Of a stretch of 12,734 bases of DNA, positions 1 to 6,332 are shown in pieces. Within the stretch, counting starts at the first letter, position 1. Each line of letters begins with the position of its first letter. The notes beneath the pieces were generated by a model. It did not search any database and was not told the DNA's origin. It saw only the letters and a list, made by a program, of their open reading frames with translations. The stretch spans positions 1 through 12,734 of the forward strand of contig URUX01000059.1 of NCBI GenBank assembly GCA_900551135.1, read 5' to 3'. This DNA comes from an uncultured Clostridium sp. (GTDB lineage Bacteria > Bacillota > Clostridia > Lachnospirales > Lachnospiraceae). Both the position numbers and the translations under genes were made by a program.

Positions 1-436
1 CATCTTCTCCCGGACGGGTATTGGTTCCGTCTCCGTTGTCAATATAGTCGTCTTTCGTTCCATATTCTCCGTCCAGACCTGGTTTTATCGGTTTATCGTC
101 GCTGGTTCCTGGCTGCCTGTCCTCTCCATTGTTCCACTTCTCATCATCCTTTGTATCCCATTTTCCATCTTCTCCCGGACGGGTATTGGTTCCGTCTCCG
201 TTGTCAATATAGTCGTCTTTGGTGTCAAACACATTATCCATCCCACAGTGAACGTTCTGGCTTTTTGAATTTTCATAGCAGTCGTCCCCTGTTCCAAAAA
301 TACCGTCCAGACCTGGTTCCAATGCTATGTCGTCTTCCGTTCCTGCCTGTTTGTCCTCTCCATTGTAGTAATAATGATCGTCTTCCGTTCCCATCATTCC
401 GTCTTCACCCGGGCGGCGGTTTGTTCCATTTCCCAA
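1..436 (-). repeat. Asp-rich 55-residue (165-bp) tandem repeats in the surface protein gene
   Basis: Three units can be seen: 272-436 (residues 461-515), 41-205 (residues 538-592) and the start of a third at 1-40. Positions 1-55 are identical base for base to 166-220, an offset of 165 bp. Each 55-residue unit has three sub-modules: GTNxRPGEDGxxxTxDD, NGEDxxxGTxDD and PGLDGxxGTxDD. A 22-residue odd module (residues 516-537, with CGMDNVFDTKDD) separates units 1 and 2 and looks like a diverged extra copy of the third sub-module. Regularly spaced Asp, Asn and Gly suggest calcium-binding loops, an inference by analogy with thrombospondin type-3 and dockerin-like loops. Confidence 0.85.
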
Positions 437-1816
437 ATCTTCAAAATGCAGTTCCCATCCAGCCCGTAACGTGGTATTTCCTGCTGTCTGATATAAAACA
501 TCTTCTGCCACTGGTTTCCCTGTTTCTTCTGAAATCCAGCCTATAAACCGGTAATCTGTCTTTAACGGTATAGGAAGACTGCCATATGGTGCGTCATAAG
601 TGACCATCACTTTTTCAGTTTCGCAGACACCCCCGTTGGGATTCAGCTTTGCTTCATATACATTCGCTTTCCACTGAGCAAACATCTGAACCACATCCTG
701 ATCTTTCAGCGTTAAATCCTGAACCGACTGACCTGGCTGATACGGGATTCCATTTCCAGAAGAATCCGTGTTCCACGAAGTAAACGTATAGCCTGTCCGG
801 CTAAATTGATTTTCCCCGATTAAAAATAACGTTCCTACCCTCTGTGGCGAGGGAGACATCATTCCCTCTGTCGCTCCATTTCCTAAATATGCTACCTGAT
901 ACTGATTGGCAATGGCTTCCAATCTGACTGCGCATCTGCTGCAGTTTTTTACTTTATAGCCCGGAGCAGCCGTGGTATCATAAACTGCCGGACTTGCATG
1001 GCCTAAAGCAGGGATTGTCTCATTGATTGTCCCACACATATTGCATCTTCCCGTTATTGCCCCTTCTGATGTACAGGTAGGCTCTGTTCTTTGTATTCCC
1101 ACATGTCTGTGAGAATCTGCTGCTCCGTTGACTGCCTGCTGCCCTCCAAACGGGAAAATCGTAACCCCGCCATAATCTGCCAGGTGCGGAGCATAATAGT
1201 AAAACAGCACTCCCGTAAGTCTGGGATGAGGATTGGTAACCGTTACAACCGTATTCCATGCTCCGGTATCCATATCAGTTGAATTTTGAATCGTAATCCT
1301 GTCTGCAACTTTCACCAGTTCCGTATTGCTGTAACTTCCGGTTCCCGTCCAAATCTCTGTCTCCAGATTCCTGACTTCTTTTGTCTCGTTCTGTTTAAAA
1401 TATTCCCATATTCCGTCTACCTGCCTGGAATTGCCCTTGGAAGAATGATCAGAAATCATCATATTAAATCCATGGCGGTACTGTGCTCCCTGAAACAGCA
1501 GATATACGCCCGGCTCTCCCAGCGTACCAGACATTTTATCATTTACTCCACTCCCCGTAATGGTTAAAACGTTAGACGCTTTGCTCTGTCTCATCTTCGC
1601 TGGCATAACCGGAACTTCCGGCCTTTCTGTCAGTTCACAGTTTCCAGGCGTTGCATGAATCCAGGATTCCCGGGGTTCATAGTCTGCATTGGCAGCGCTT
1701 GCAATATAAGTATCACGCTTTTCAGAGGCAAATGCCCATACTGGAAGATTTTTCAAACAGCTTAAAAACCCTGCAAACATTATAAAGCGGACTGCATATT
1801 TCATTTTTTTCGTCAA
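1..1816 (-). CDS. Secreted surface protein with InlB-like repeats and Asp-rich tandem repeats (3' end outside window)
   Basis: The frame is open from 1816 to the left edge, giving 605 residues with no stop, so the C-terminus is missing. I chose the TTG at 1816 because a strong ribosome site (AAGGGGG, 1824-1830) lies 6 bases upstream; the ATG at 1804 is in the same frame but about 18 bases from that site. Residues 1-30 form a signal peptide (Lys-rich start, hydrophobic core, likely cleavage after AFA). Residues 31-235 match nothing I recognise. Residues 236-295 carry a Cys/His cluster (C248, C258, C261, H273, C292, C295, including ETIPALGH) of a kind common in Clostridia surface proteins. Two InlB/Listeria-Bacteroides-type repeats follow (about 307-384 and 386-455; GYTFTSW and YRFIGW cores). 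From 461 on there are Asp/Gly-rich repeats that may bind calcium. A cell-wall anchor such as LPXTG would be expected beyond the edge but cannot be seen. Role is inferred: adhesion or a surface structure. Confidence 0.85.
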   Translation of the reverse strand, partial: MTKKMKYAVRFIMFAGFLSCLKNLPVWAFASEKRDTYIASAANADYEPRESWIHATPGNCELTERPEVPVMPAKMRQSKASNVLTITGSGVNDKMSGTLGEPGVYLLFQGAQYRHGFNMMISDHSSKGNSRQVDGIWEYFKQNETKEVRNLETEIWTGTGSYSNTELVKVADRITIQNSTDMDTGAWNTVVTVTNPHPRLTGVLFYYYAPHLADYGGVTIFPFGGQQAVNGAADSHRHVGIQRTEPTCTSEGAITGRCNMCGTINETIPALGHASPAVYDTTAAPGYKVKNCSRCAVRLEAIANQYQVAYLGNGATEGMMSPSPQRVGTLFLIGENQFSRTGYTFTSWNTDSSGNGIPYQPGQSVQDLTLKDQDVVQMFAQWKANVYEAKLNPNGGVCETEKVMVTYDAPYGSLPIPLKTDYRFIGWISEETGKPVAEDVLYQTAGNTTLRAGWELHFEDLGNGTNRRPGEDGMMGTEDDHYYYNGEDKQAGTEDDIALEPGLDGIFGTGDDCYENSKSQNVHCGMDNVFDTKDDYIDNGDGTNTRPGEDGKWDTKDDEKWNNGEDRQPGTSDDKPIKPGLDGEYGTKDDYIDNGDGTNTRPGED

Positions 1817-1929
1817 ATAAATTCCCCCTTGTCTTATCTGCTAAACACATTTTTCCTTATACGGCAACAAAAATAAAACTACACAGGCATAAACATCCCC
1901 CGCTTTCTCAATTGCTGTAATTAGAATCG

Positions 1930-1999
1930 TTAAACTTTGGAATTCATCGGCAGTACGCCAGATAATTTAGAAAATAGAATTGATTTCCAGAAAGTTTAA
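1930..1999. repeat. Imperfect inverted repeat, 13-bp arms with a 2-base bulge
   Basis: The left arm TTAAACTTTGGAA (1930-1942) pairs with the right arm TTCC-AG-AAAGTTTAA (1985-1999), the AG at 1989-1990 being a bulge. The 42 bases between the arms are AT-rich and have no clear inner stem. The right arm overlaps the next inverted repeat by 3 bases, so the two structures would compete in RNA. It lies in the untranslated stretch upstream of the surface protein gene. Function unknown; it may be a leader structure, a folded transcript end or the remains of a small mobile element. Confidence 0.5.
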
Positions 2000-2034
2000 T
2001 GGATGGAGACATAGTATCATATCTCCATCCATTA
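1997..2034 (-). terminator. Inverted repeat, probable transcript end after the patatin gene
   Basis: A perfect 13-bp inverted repeat (1997-2009 and 2022-2034, arm TAATGGATGGAGA) with a 12-base loop lies about 95 bases after the patatin stop codon. On the minus strand the stem is followed by AAACTTTC, not a clean T run, so it would be a weak intrinsic terminator. It is the only hairpin that could end patatin transcription. Confidence 0.5.
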
Positions 2035-2129
2035 TTCAAGTCCCCTTAAGGTGTATTTTCATCGCTATTTTTCGACATTTTTGCGCCTCTTCTGGAATTT
2101 CAAACCGCTTCGGGACATGTTCTCTTTCC

Positions 2130-3008
2130 TCAGGAACATGAAACTTCTTCCAGAAATTTTTTCAAGTCCCCGTAAGACTCCTTCGCATCTTCGTAGCCTT
2201 GATTGTACAGACCAGTTAATTTTTCTTTATCTTTTTCAATCCGTCCCACATCTACAGTTTTGGAGGGACGTATGACAAATATGGTTCCATCTTCCTCTCC
2301 CTTTGCAATATAATCCAGGGTTTCGTTGTATCGGATATGGCGGTTTTCCATTTGAGCCACCAGTTCCGGATACCGGCGGTACAGGGATCGAATCAGCTTT
2401 ATAGCTTCATTTGGACTCTTTCGATACCTCTGATCTCTGGTAAGAACCACTACATTTTTAACGTTTCCCTGCTCCTGGGAATGCTTTACCGGAATCGAAT
2501 CGGCAATCCCTCCATCCAGATAAATATGACCATGAATTCCTATCATTCTGGAAACCAGGGGAAGAGAACTGGAAGCCCTGATAGCCCAAATATCCCGGTT
2601 CATGTCCTTAATCTGCTGGTATCTGGCTTTCCCCGTTTTACAGTCTGTCAAAACTGCATAAAATCGTCCTGGGTATTTCAGAAACGTCTCATGGTCATAG
2701 GGATTCAGCTGATTCGGAATTTCATCATAGCACATTTTTACGCCAAAAAGATTTCCTGTTTTTATCAGGCTTCTTACGCTGCAGTATCTCGGATCATTTA
2801 AATATTCCGTACTGATATCAATGCTTCGTCCTCTCTGCTTTGATAAATAACTGCTGGCATGGATACTTCCTGCTGACACTCCGTAAACTTCTTCAAATTC
2901 CAATTCCATATCCAGAAAAAAATCCAGTACTCCTGCAGTATAAACGCCCCGCATGCCGCCTCCCTCCAAGATCAGGCCAGCGTTCATCAGCTTTGTCTCT
3001 TTTTTCAT
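2130..3008 (-). CDS. Patatin-like phospholipase family protein
   Basis: This 292-residue protein has all patatin signatures: the oxyanion-hole glycine-rich motif EGGGMRG (residues 15-21), the nucleophile elbow GVSAG with Ser45, and the dyad aspartate in DGG (Asp165). The family are serine acyl-hydrolases acting on phospholipids or other acyl esters through a Ser-Asp dyad. No signal peptide or membrane segment is visible, so a cytoplasmic or peripherally bound enzyme is likely, of the same type as bacterial YjjU/RssA-like proteins. The start at 3008 is backed by GGAGGGG five bases upstream; Met8 is a possible later start. It lies 91 bases downstream of galE with a terminator in between. No clear promoter of its own was found, so read-through from galE or an unseen promoter is needed. 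The true substrate cannot be told from sequence. Confidence 0.92.
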   Translation of the reverse strand: MKKETKLMNAGLILEGGGMRGVYTAGVLDFFLDMELEFEEVYGVSAGSIHASSYLSKQRGRSIDISTEYLNDPRYCSVRSLIKTGNLFGVKMCYDEIPNQLNPYDHETFLKYPGRFYAVLTDCKTGKARYQQIKDMNRDIWAIRASSSLPLVSRMIGIHGHIYLDGGIADSIPVKHSQEQGNVKNVVVLTRDQRYRKSPNEAIKLIRSLYRRYPELVAQMENRHIRYNETLDYIAKGEEDGTIFVIRPSKTVDVGRIEKDKEKLTGLYNQGYEDAKESYGDLKKFLEEVSCS

Positions 3009-3043
3009 TGAATCCCCTCCATTTCATGTCAAAAATCACGTCA

Positions 3044-3069
3044 GAAAAGGAGCTGCCGCAGCAGCCCCT
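3044..3069 (-). terminator. Intrinsic terminator after galE
   Basis: On the minus strand AGGGGCTGC pairs with GCAGCTCCT (9 bp including one G-U pair, 4-base loop) and runs into TTTTC. It begins about 30 bases after the galE stop codon. The T run is short, so some read-through into the patatin gene is plausible. Confidence 0.75.
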
Positions 3070-3099
3070 GTTTATGTCTGTTGATTTCCAATCGTATAT

Positions 3100-4119
3100 T
3101 TAATTCTGGTTATATCCATCTGGATTTGTTGACTGCCATTTCCAGGAATCACGGCACATCTCCTCAATACCCAGTTCTGCTTTCCAGCCAAGTTCTCTTG
3201 CTGCCTTGCCTGGGTCGCAGTAACACTGTGCAATATCGCCAGGACGTCTTGGATCGATCACGTATGGAAGTTCTTTGCCGCATGCCTTCTCATAAGCGTG
3301 AATAACATCTAATACGCTGTATCCATGGCCAGTTCCCAGATTGTAAATAGAAACGCCTTCTTTATCTTCCAGCTTCTTAATTGCACATACATGACCTTTT
3401 GCCAAATCTACTACATGGATATAGTCACGAACGCCCGTTCCGTCTGGAGTATTGTAATCATTGCCAAATACATGAACACACTCTCTCTTGCCTACTGCTA
3501 CCTGTGCAATGTAAGGTACCAGATTATTGGGGATTCCCTTTGGATCCTCGCCGATCGTACCACTCTCATGAGCGCCAATCGGATTGAAATAACGAAGAAG
3601 AATCACATTCCATTCCGGATCTGATACATGTAAATCTGTCAGAATCTGCTCCAGCATTCCCTTTGTCTGACCATATGGATTGGTAATCTCTCCCTTTGGG
3701 CATTCCTCTGTAATCGGTACAAAAGCCGGATCTCCATAAACAGTTGCGGAAGAACTGAACACGATATTCTTTACATTATATTTTCTCATAACATCACAGA
3801 GAATCAGGGTACCGGTAATGTTGTTATGGTAATACTCCAATGGCTTTGCAACAGACTCAACAACTGCCTTGTATCCGGCAAACTGAATAACAGACTCCAC
3901 GTTTTCCTTCTGGAATACTTCCTCTAATGCAGGTTTGTCCAGTAAATCTACGTTGTAAAACTTAACAGTTTTTCCAGTAATCTTCTCTACCCTTCTTAAT
4001 GCTTCTTCACAAGAATTGTAAAGATTATCTACTACTACTACCTCATAACCTGCATTTAATAATTCTACACAGGTGTGGCTTCCAATATAGCCTGCTCCGC
4101 CAGCTACCAGAATTGCCAT
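3100..4119 (-). CDS. galE: UDP-glucose/UDP-galactose 4-epimerase
   Basis: At 339 residues this is full length for GalE, which interconverts UDP-galactose and UDP-glucose using a tightly bound NAD+ (Leloir pathway and sugar precursors for cell-surface glycans). The Rossmann NAD motif GGAGYIGS is at residues 7-14. The catalytic Ser124, Tyr149 and Lys153 (SSSATVYG, YGQTK) fall at the same numbers as in the E. coli enzyme. Conserved RYFNPIGAH (176-184) and RRPGD (291-295) are present. The residue matching E. coli Tyr299 is Cys299, as in the human enzyme, which suggests it may also accept UDP-GlcNAc/UDP-GalNAc. The start has AAGGAGG seven bases upstream. It has its own promoter (4213-4241) with a leader of about 87 bases, and a terminator follows. 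It appears monocistronic, or leaks into the patatin gene. Confidence 0.97.
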   Translation of the reverse strand: MAILVAGGAGYIGSHTCVELLNAGYEVVVVDNLYNSCEEALRRVEKITGKTVKFYNVDLLDKPALEEVFQKENVESVIQFAGYKAVVESVAKPLEYYHNNITGTLILCDVMRKYNVKNIVFSSSATVYGDPAFVPITEECPKGEITNPYGQTKGMLEQILTDLHVSDPEWNVILLRYFNPIGAHESGTIGEDPKGIPNNLVPYIAQVAVGKRECVHVFGNDYNTPDGTGVRDYIHVVDLAKGHVCAIKKLEDKEGVSIYNLGTGHGYSVLDVIHAYEKACGKELPYVIDPRRPGDIAQCYCDPGKAARELGWKAELGIEEMCRDSWKWQSTNPDGYNQN

Positions 4120-4212
4120 AACACATCCTCCTTTTTTTAGGCATGTAAATAAGATTTATCTACCGCCTGCTTTCAGTAATACTGGTTTTCTTTAAAAAGC
4201 CAGTCTTTTATT

Positions 4213-4241
4213 ATTATACACGGATTAAAAAGAAAACACAA
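4213..4241 (-). promoter_or_regulatory. Probable sigma-A promoter of galE
   Basis: On the minus strand a perfect -10 box TATAAT (4213-4218) stands 17 bases from a weak -35 box TTGTGT (4236-4241). Transcription would start near 4206, giving an 87-base leader. That leader contains a small hairpin (ACTGG and CCAGT arms, about 4180-4203). Confidence 0.6.
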
Positions 4242-4291
4242 TGCAATATCTTTTGGTTTTTTGTATAATTTACAACAGCATTTCCGGACAT

Positions 4292-4348
4292 CAGCCATGC
4301 AGATTCCTTTTCAGGCCTGTAACGTTTTGAAAGGAATCCCCATGGCTG
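4292..4348 (-). terminator. Long inverted repeat just after sigK, possible transcript end
   Basis: Arms 4292-4310 and 4330-4348 pair as CAGCCATG (8 bp), a 2x2 internal loop, then GATTCCTTT with AAAGGAATC (9 bp), with a 19-base loop. It starts 5 bases after the sigK stop codon. No T run follows on either strand, so it may protect the 3' end or end transcription with help from factors; a simple intrinsic terminator is less likely. Confidence 0.5.
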
Positions 4349-4353
4349 CCGGT

Positions 4354-4977
4354 TTATTTTTGAAACTCTTCCCTCAGTTTTTCTATTGCCCGTTTTTCTA
4401 TACGGCTTACATAAGAGCGTGAAATTCCCAAAACCGCCGCAATCTCCCTCTGGGTATGCTCTTTTCCTCCGTAAAGGCCGTAACGCAGCCGGATCACTGT
4501 TTTTTCCGCATCTTTTAAACAATCGTCACAGGCTTCGTACAGTTTTCGAATATCCTGGCTCAAAATCAAAACATCTATGGTTTCTGTGTTTTCTGCTTCA
4601 ATTAAATCTACCAGACTGACGCTCTCTCCATCCTTGTCTACCCCGATCGGTTCATAAATCGAAATTTCCCTGGAAAATTTCTTATTGGACCGCAGCAACA
4701 TCAAAATCTCATTTTCAACACATTTGGCAGCATATGTGGCAAGTCTGGAACCCTTATCCATTTTAAATGTATTAACCGCCTTAATCAGCCCTACGGTTCC
4801 TACTGACAGCAAATCCTCCATATCGCAGTCTGTATACTGGTACTTCTTCATAACATGAGCCACCAGACGCATATTTCTCTCAATTAATACGGCTCTTGCC
4901 TCCTGGTCACCCTCTTTGTAACGCTCCAGGTAATCTCTTTCCTCACTGGCAGTAAGGGGTTTCGGAAAAGTTTTCAA
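4354..4977 (-). CDS. sigK: RNA polymerase sporulation sigma factor sigma-K (no pro-sequence)
   Basis: A 207-residue sigma-70 family factor whose sequence follows Bacillus SigK closely. Core-binding region 2 has DLLSVGTVGLIKAV (55-68) and the -10 recognition helix LATYAAKCVENEILM (79-93). The region 4 helix-turn-helix THQ-type segment TQREIAAVLGISRSYVSRIE covers 175-194. Sigma-K drives late mother-cell genes of sporulation (coat, cortex). The start is TTG at 4977 with GAGGTG seven bases upstream. An in-frame TGA at 4984-4986 rules out an N-terminal extension, so the roughly 20-residue pro-sequence found in B. subtilis SigK is absent and the protein would be made in mature form. The gene is intact, with no skin-type insertion. 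A sigma-K-like promoter lies upstream (5008-5036). Assignment to SigK over SigE or another sporulation sigma rests on the whole-length resemblance and the FPKPLTASEE start. Confidence 0.9.
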   Translation of the reverse strand: MKTFPKPLTASEERDYLERYKEGDQEARAVLIERNMRLVAHVMKKYQYTDCDMEDLLSVGTVGLIKAVNTFKMDKGSRLATYAAKCVENEILMLLRSNKKFSREISIYEPIGVDKDGESVSLVDLIEAENTETIDVLILSQDIRKLYEACDDCLKDAEKTVIRLRYGLYGGKEHTQREIAAVLGISRSYVSRIEKRAIEKLREEFQK

Positions 4978-5007
4978 AGAACGTCACCTCAAAGCTAAAC
5001 TCATTTC

Positions 5008-5036
5008 TAGTCTATGCGCCTAAAGCTTGCCCTGTT
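5008..5036 (-). promoter_or_regulatory. Sigma-K-type sporulation promoter of sigK
   Basis: On the minus strand a -10 element CATAGACTA (5008-5016) fits the sigma-K consensus CATAnnnTA exactly. A -35 element AACA (5033-5036) fits the mACm consensus, with a 16-base spacer. The -10 also resembles the sigma-E box CATACAnT in 7 of 8 positions. Transcription would start near 5000, about 23 bases before the TTG start codon. This fits autoregulation by sigma-K and perhaps initiation by sigma-E, as known in B. subtilis. Confidence 0.7.
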
Positions 5037-5062
5037 CCCGAAAAACGTACACTGCCTGAAAA

Positions 5063-5105
5063 CAGCACCGATATACAGAGGTGTTGGTTCTGCATATCGG
5101 TGCTG
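5063..5105 (-). terminator. Intrinsic terminator of the purO-purH operon
   Basis: A perfect 12-bp stem, CAGCACCGATAT (5063-5074) with ATATCGGTGCTG (5094-5105), encloses a 19-base loop, starting 10 bases after the purH stop codon. On the minus strand it is followed by TTTTC. On the plus strand it is followed by CCCGTTTTTATT, so it could work in both directions. Confidence 0.85.
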
Positions 5106-5115
5106 CCCGTTTTTA

Positions 5116-6294
5116 TTAATGATGGAATAAGCGAATACCTGTAAAGGCCATTGCCATACCATATTTGTTGCATGTATCAATTACATTGTCATCTCTTACA
5201 GAACCGCCTGGCTGAGCCACATATTTCACGCCGCTCTTAAATGCCCGGTCAATATTGTCTCCAAATGGGAAAAATGCGTCTGAACCAAGAGATACGTCCT
5301 GCATCTGGTCTAACCATGCCCGCTTTTCTTCTCTTGTAAATACAGGAGGTTTTACCTTAAACACATTTTCCCATCTTCCGTCTGCCAGCACATCCATATA
5401 ATCGTCTCCAATATAAACGTCTATTGCATTGTCTCTGTCTGCACGGCGGATTCCATCTACAAACTGAAGATTTAATACCTGAGGCGCCTGGCGTAAGAAC
5501 CAGTTGTCTGCCTTCTGGCCTGCAAGTCTGGTACAGTGTACTCTGGACTGCTGTCCTGCACCGATTCCAATTGCCTGTCCGCCCTTTGCATAGCAGACAG
5601 AATTGGACTGGGTATATTTTAATGTGATTAAAGAAATCATTAAATCTATCTTGGCCTCGTCCGGAATCTCCTTGTTTTCCGTTACGACATTGGACAGTAA
5701 TTCTTTGTTAATCTCCAGTTCGTTTCTTCCCTGCTCAAATACAATTCCAAATACCTGTTTCCGTTCAATCGGCTCAGGAACATATTCCGGATCAATCTGA
5801 ATAACGTTATAATTACCGTTCTTTTTGGATTTTAAAATTTCCAAAGCTTCTGGTTCATAGCCAGGAGCGATTACGCCGTCTGAAACTTCTCTTTTGATAA
5901 GTTTTGCCGTATCTGCATCGCATACGTCGGACAGGGAAATAAAATCTCCGAATGAAGACATTCTGTCCGCACCTCTGGCTCTTGCATAAGCGCATGCCAA
6001 TGGTGATAACTCTCCCATATCATCTACCCAGTAAATTTTTGCCAGCGTATCGGTAAGAGGAAGACCTACTGCTGCTCCTGCCGGAGATACGTGCTTAAAC
6101 GATGCTGCCGCCGGAAGTCCGGTAGCTTCTTTTAATTCTTTTACCAGCTGCCAGCCGTTAAATGCATCTAAAAAGTTAATATATCCTGGTCTGCCGCTGA
6201 GAACCGTAATGGGAAGTTCCTTTCCATCATTCATGAAAATACGGGATGGTTTCTGATTTGGGTTGCATCCGTACTTTAACTCCAATTCATTCAT
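5116..6294 (-). CDS. purH: Stand-alone AICAR formyltransferase (PurH transformylase domain only)
   Basis: This 392-residue protein matches the transformylase part of PurH, which moves a formyl group from 10-formyl-tetrahydrofolate to AICAR to make FAICAR, the ninth step of IMP synthesis. The catalytic KHVSPAG motif is at residues 67-73 (Lys67-His68, matching the Lys-His pair of avian PurH). GQQSRVHCTRLAGQKAD (about 247-263) and SDAFFPFGDNID (337-348) are further family hallmarks. The protein starts directly in this domain: the N-terminal MGS-like IMP cyclohydrolase domain of about 200 residues in ordinary bacterial PurH is missing. Its partner activity is supplied by purO, 38 bases upstream on the same transcript. 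Start 6294 has AAGGAG nine bases upstream. Expression should follow the ZTP riboswitch ahead of purO, and a strong terminator follows. Confidence 0.95.
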   Translation of the reverse strand: MNELELKYGCNPNQKPSRIFMNDGKELPITVLSGRPGYINFLDAFNGWQLVKELKEATGLPAAASFKHVSPAGAAVGLPLTDTLAKIYWVDDMGELSPLACAYARARGADRMSSFGDFISLSDVCDADTAKLIKREVSDGVIAPGYEPEALEILKSKKNGNYNVIQIDPEYVPEPIERKQVFGIVFEQGRNELEINKELLSNVVTENKEIPDEAKIDLMISLITLKYTQSNSVCYAKGGQAIGIGAGQQSRVHCTRLAGQKADNWFLRQAPQVLNLQFVDGIRRADRDNAIDVYIGDDYMDVLADGRWENVFKVKPPVFTREEKRAWLDQMQDVSLGSDAFFPFGDNIDRAFKSGVKYVAQPGGSVRDDNVIDTCNKYGMAMAFTGIRLFHH

Positions 6295-6332
6295 TGATTT
6301 TTTCTCCTTTTCCTGCAGTCTTATATTCCGTA

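Larger units (their letters stand above)
1817..2129. other. Gene-free 313-base gap between surface protein and patatin genes
   Basis: The gap holds the ribosome site of the surface protein gene (1824-1830), an imperfect inverted repeat (1930-1999) and a second inverted repeat (1997-2034) described separately. I found no RNA gene or recognisable riboswitch. On the minus strand a TATAAG at about 1857-1862 could be a -10 box for the surface protein gene, but no good -35 box stands at the right distance, so I do not call a promoter. Confidence 0.5.

Noticed and set aside
1..436. CRISPR array
   Set aside because: The repeats are in frame with a gene, are 55 codons long and form continuous coding sequence; there are no short identical repeats with unique spacers.
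151..546. Plus-strand open frame of 131 residues
   Set aside because: It lies opposite the repeat-coding part of the surface protein gene, has no ribosome site and reads as low-quality protein; it is a shadow of the repeats.
1817..1930. A c-di-GMP (GEMM) or other riboswitch upstream of the surface protein gene
   Set aside because: The G-rich run and hairpins do not contain the conserved GEMM segments, and no other known riboswitch core was seen.
2337..2801. Plus-strand open frame of 154 residues
   Set aside because: It is antisense to the patatin gene, whose catalytic motifs are intact, and shows no recognisable protein features.
3009..3043. TTGACA at about 3024-3030 (minus) as the patatin promoter
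   Set aside because: It is a perfect -35 hexamer but the matching -10 would fall inside the coding region past the start codon.
4264..4269. Plus-strand TATAAT near 4264 as a promoter
   Set aside because: It lacks a -35 box and there is no plus-strand gene downstream; it is inside a small palindrome in an AT-rich stretch.
4214..4522. Minus-strand frame of 102 residues overlapping the end of sigK
   Set aside because: It overlaps sigK in another frame and spans the galE promoter; no ribosome site or homology is evident.
4978..5036. A pro-sequence of sigma-K hidden upstream of the TTG start
   Set aside because: An in-frame TGA at 4984-4986 blocks any extension in this frame.
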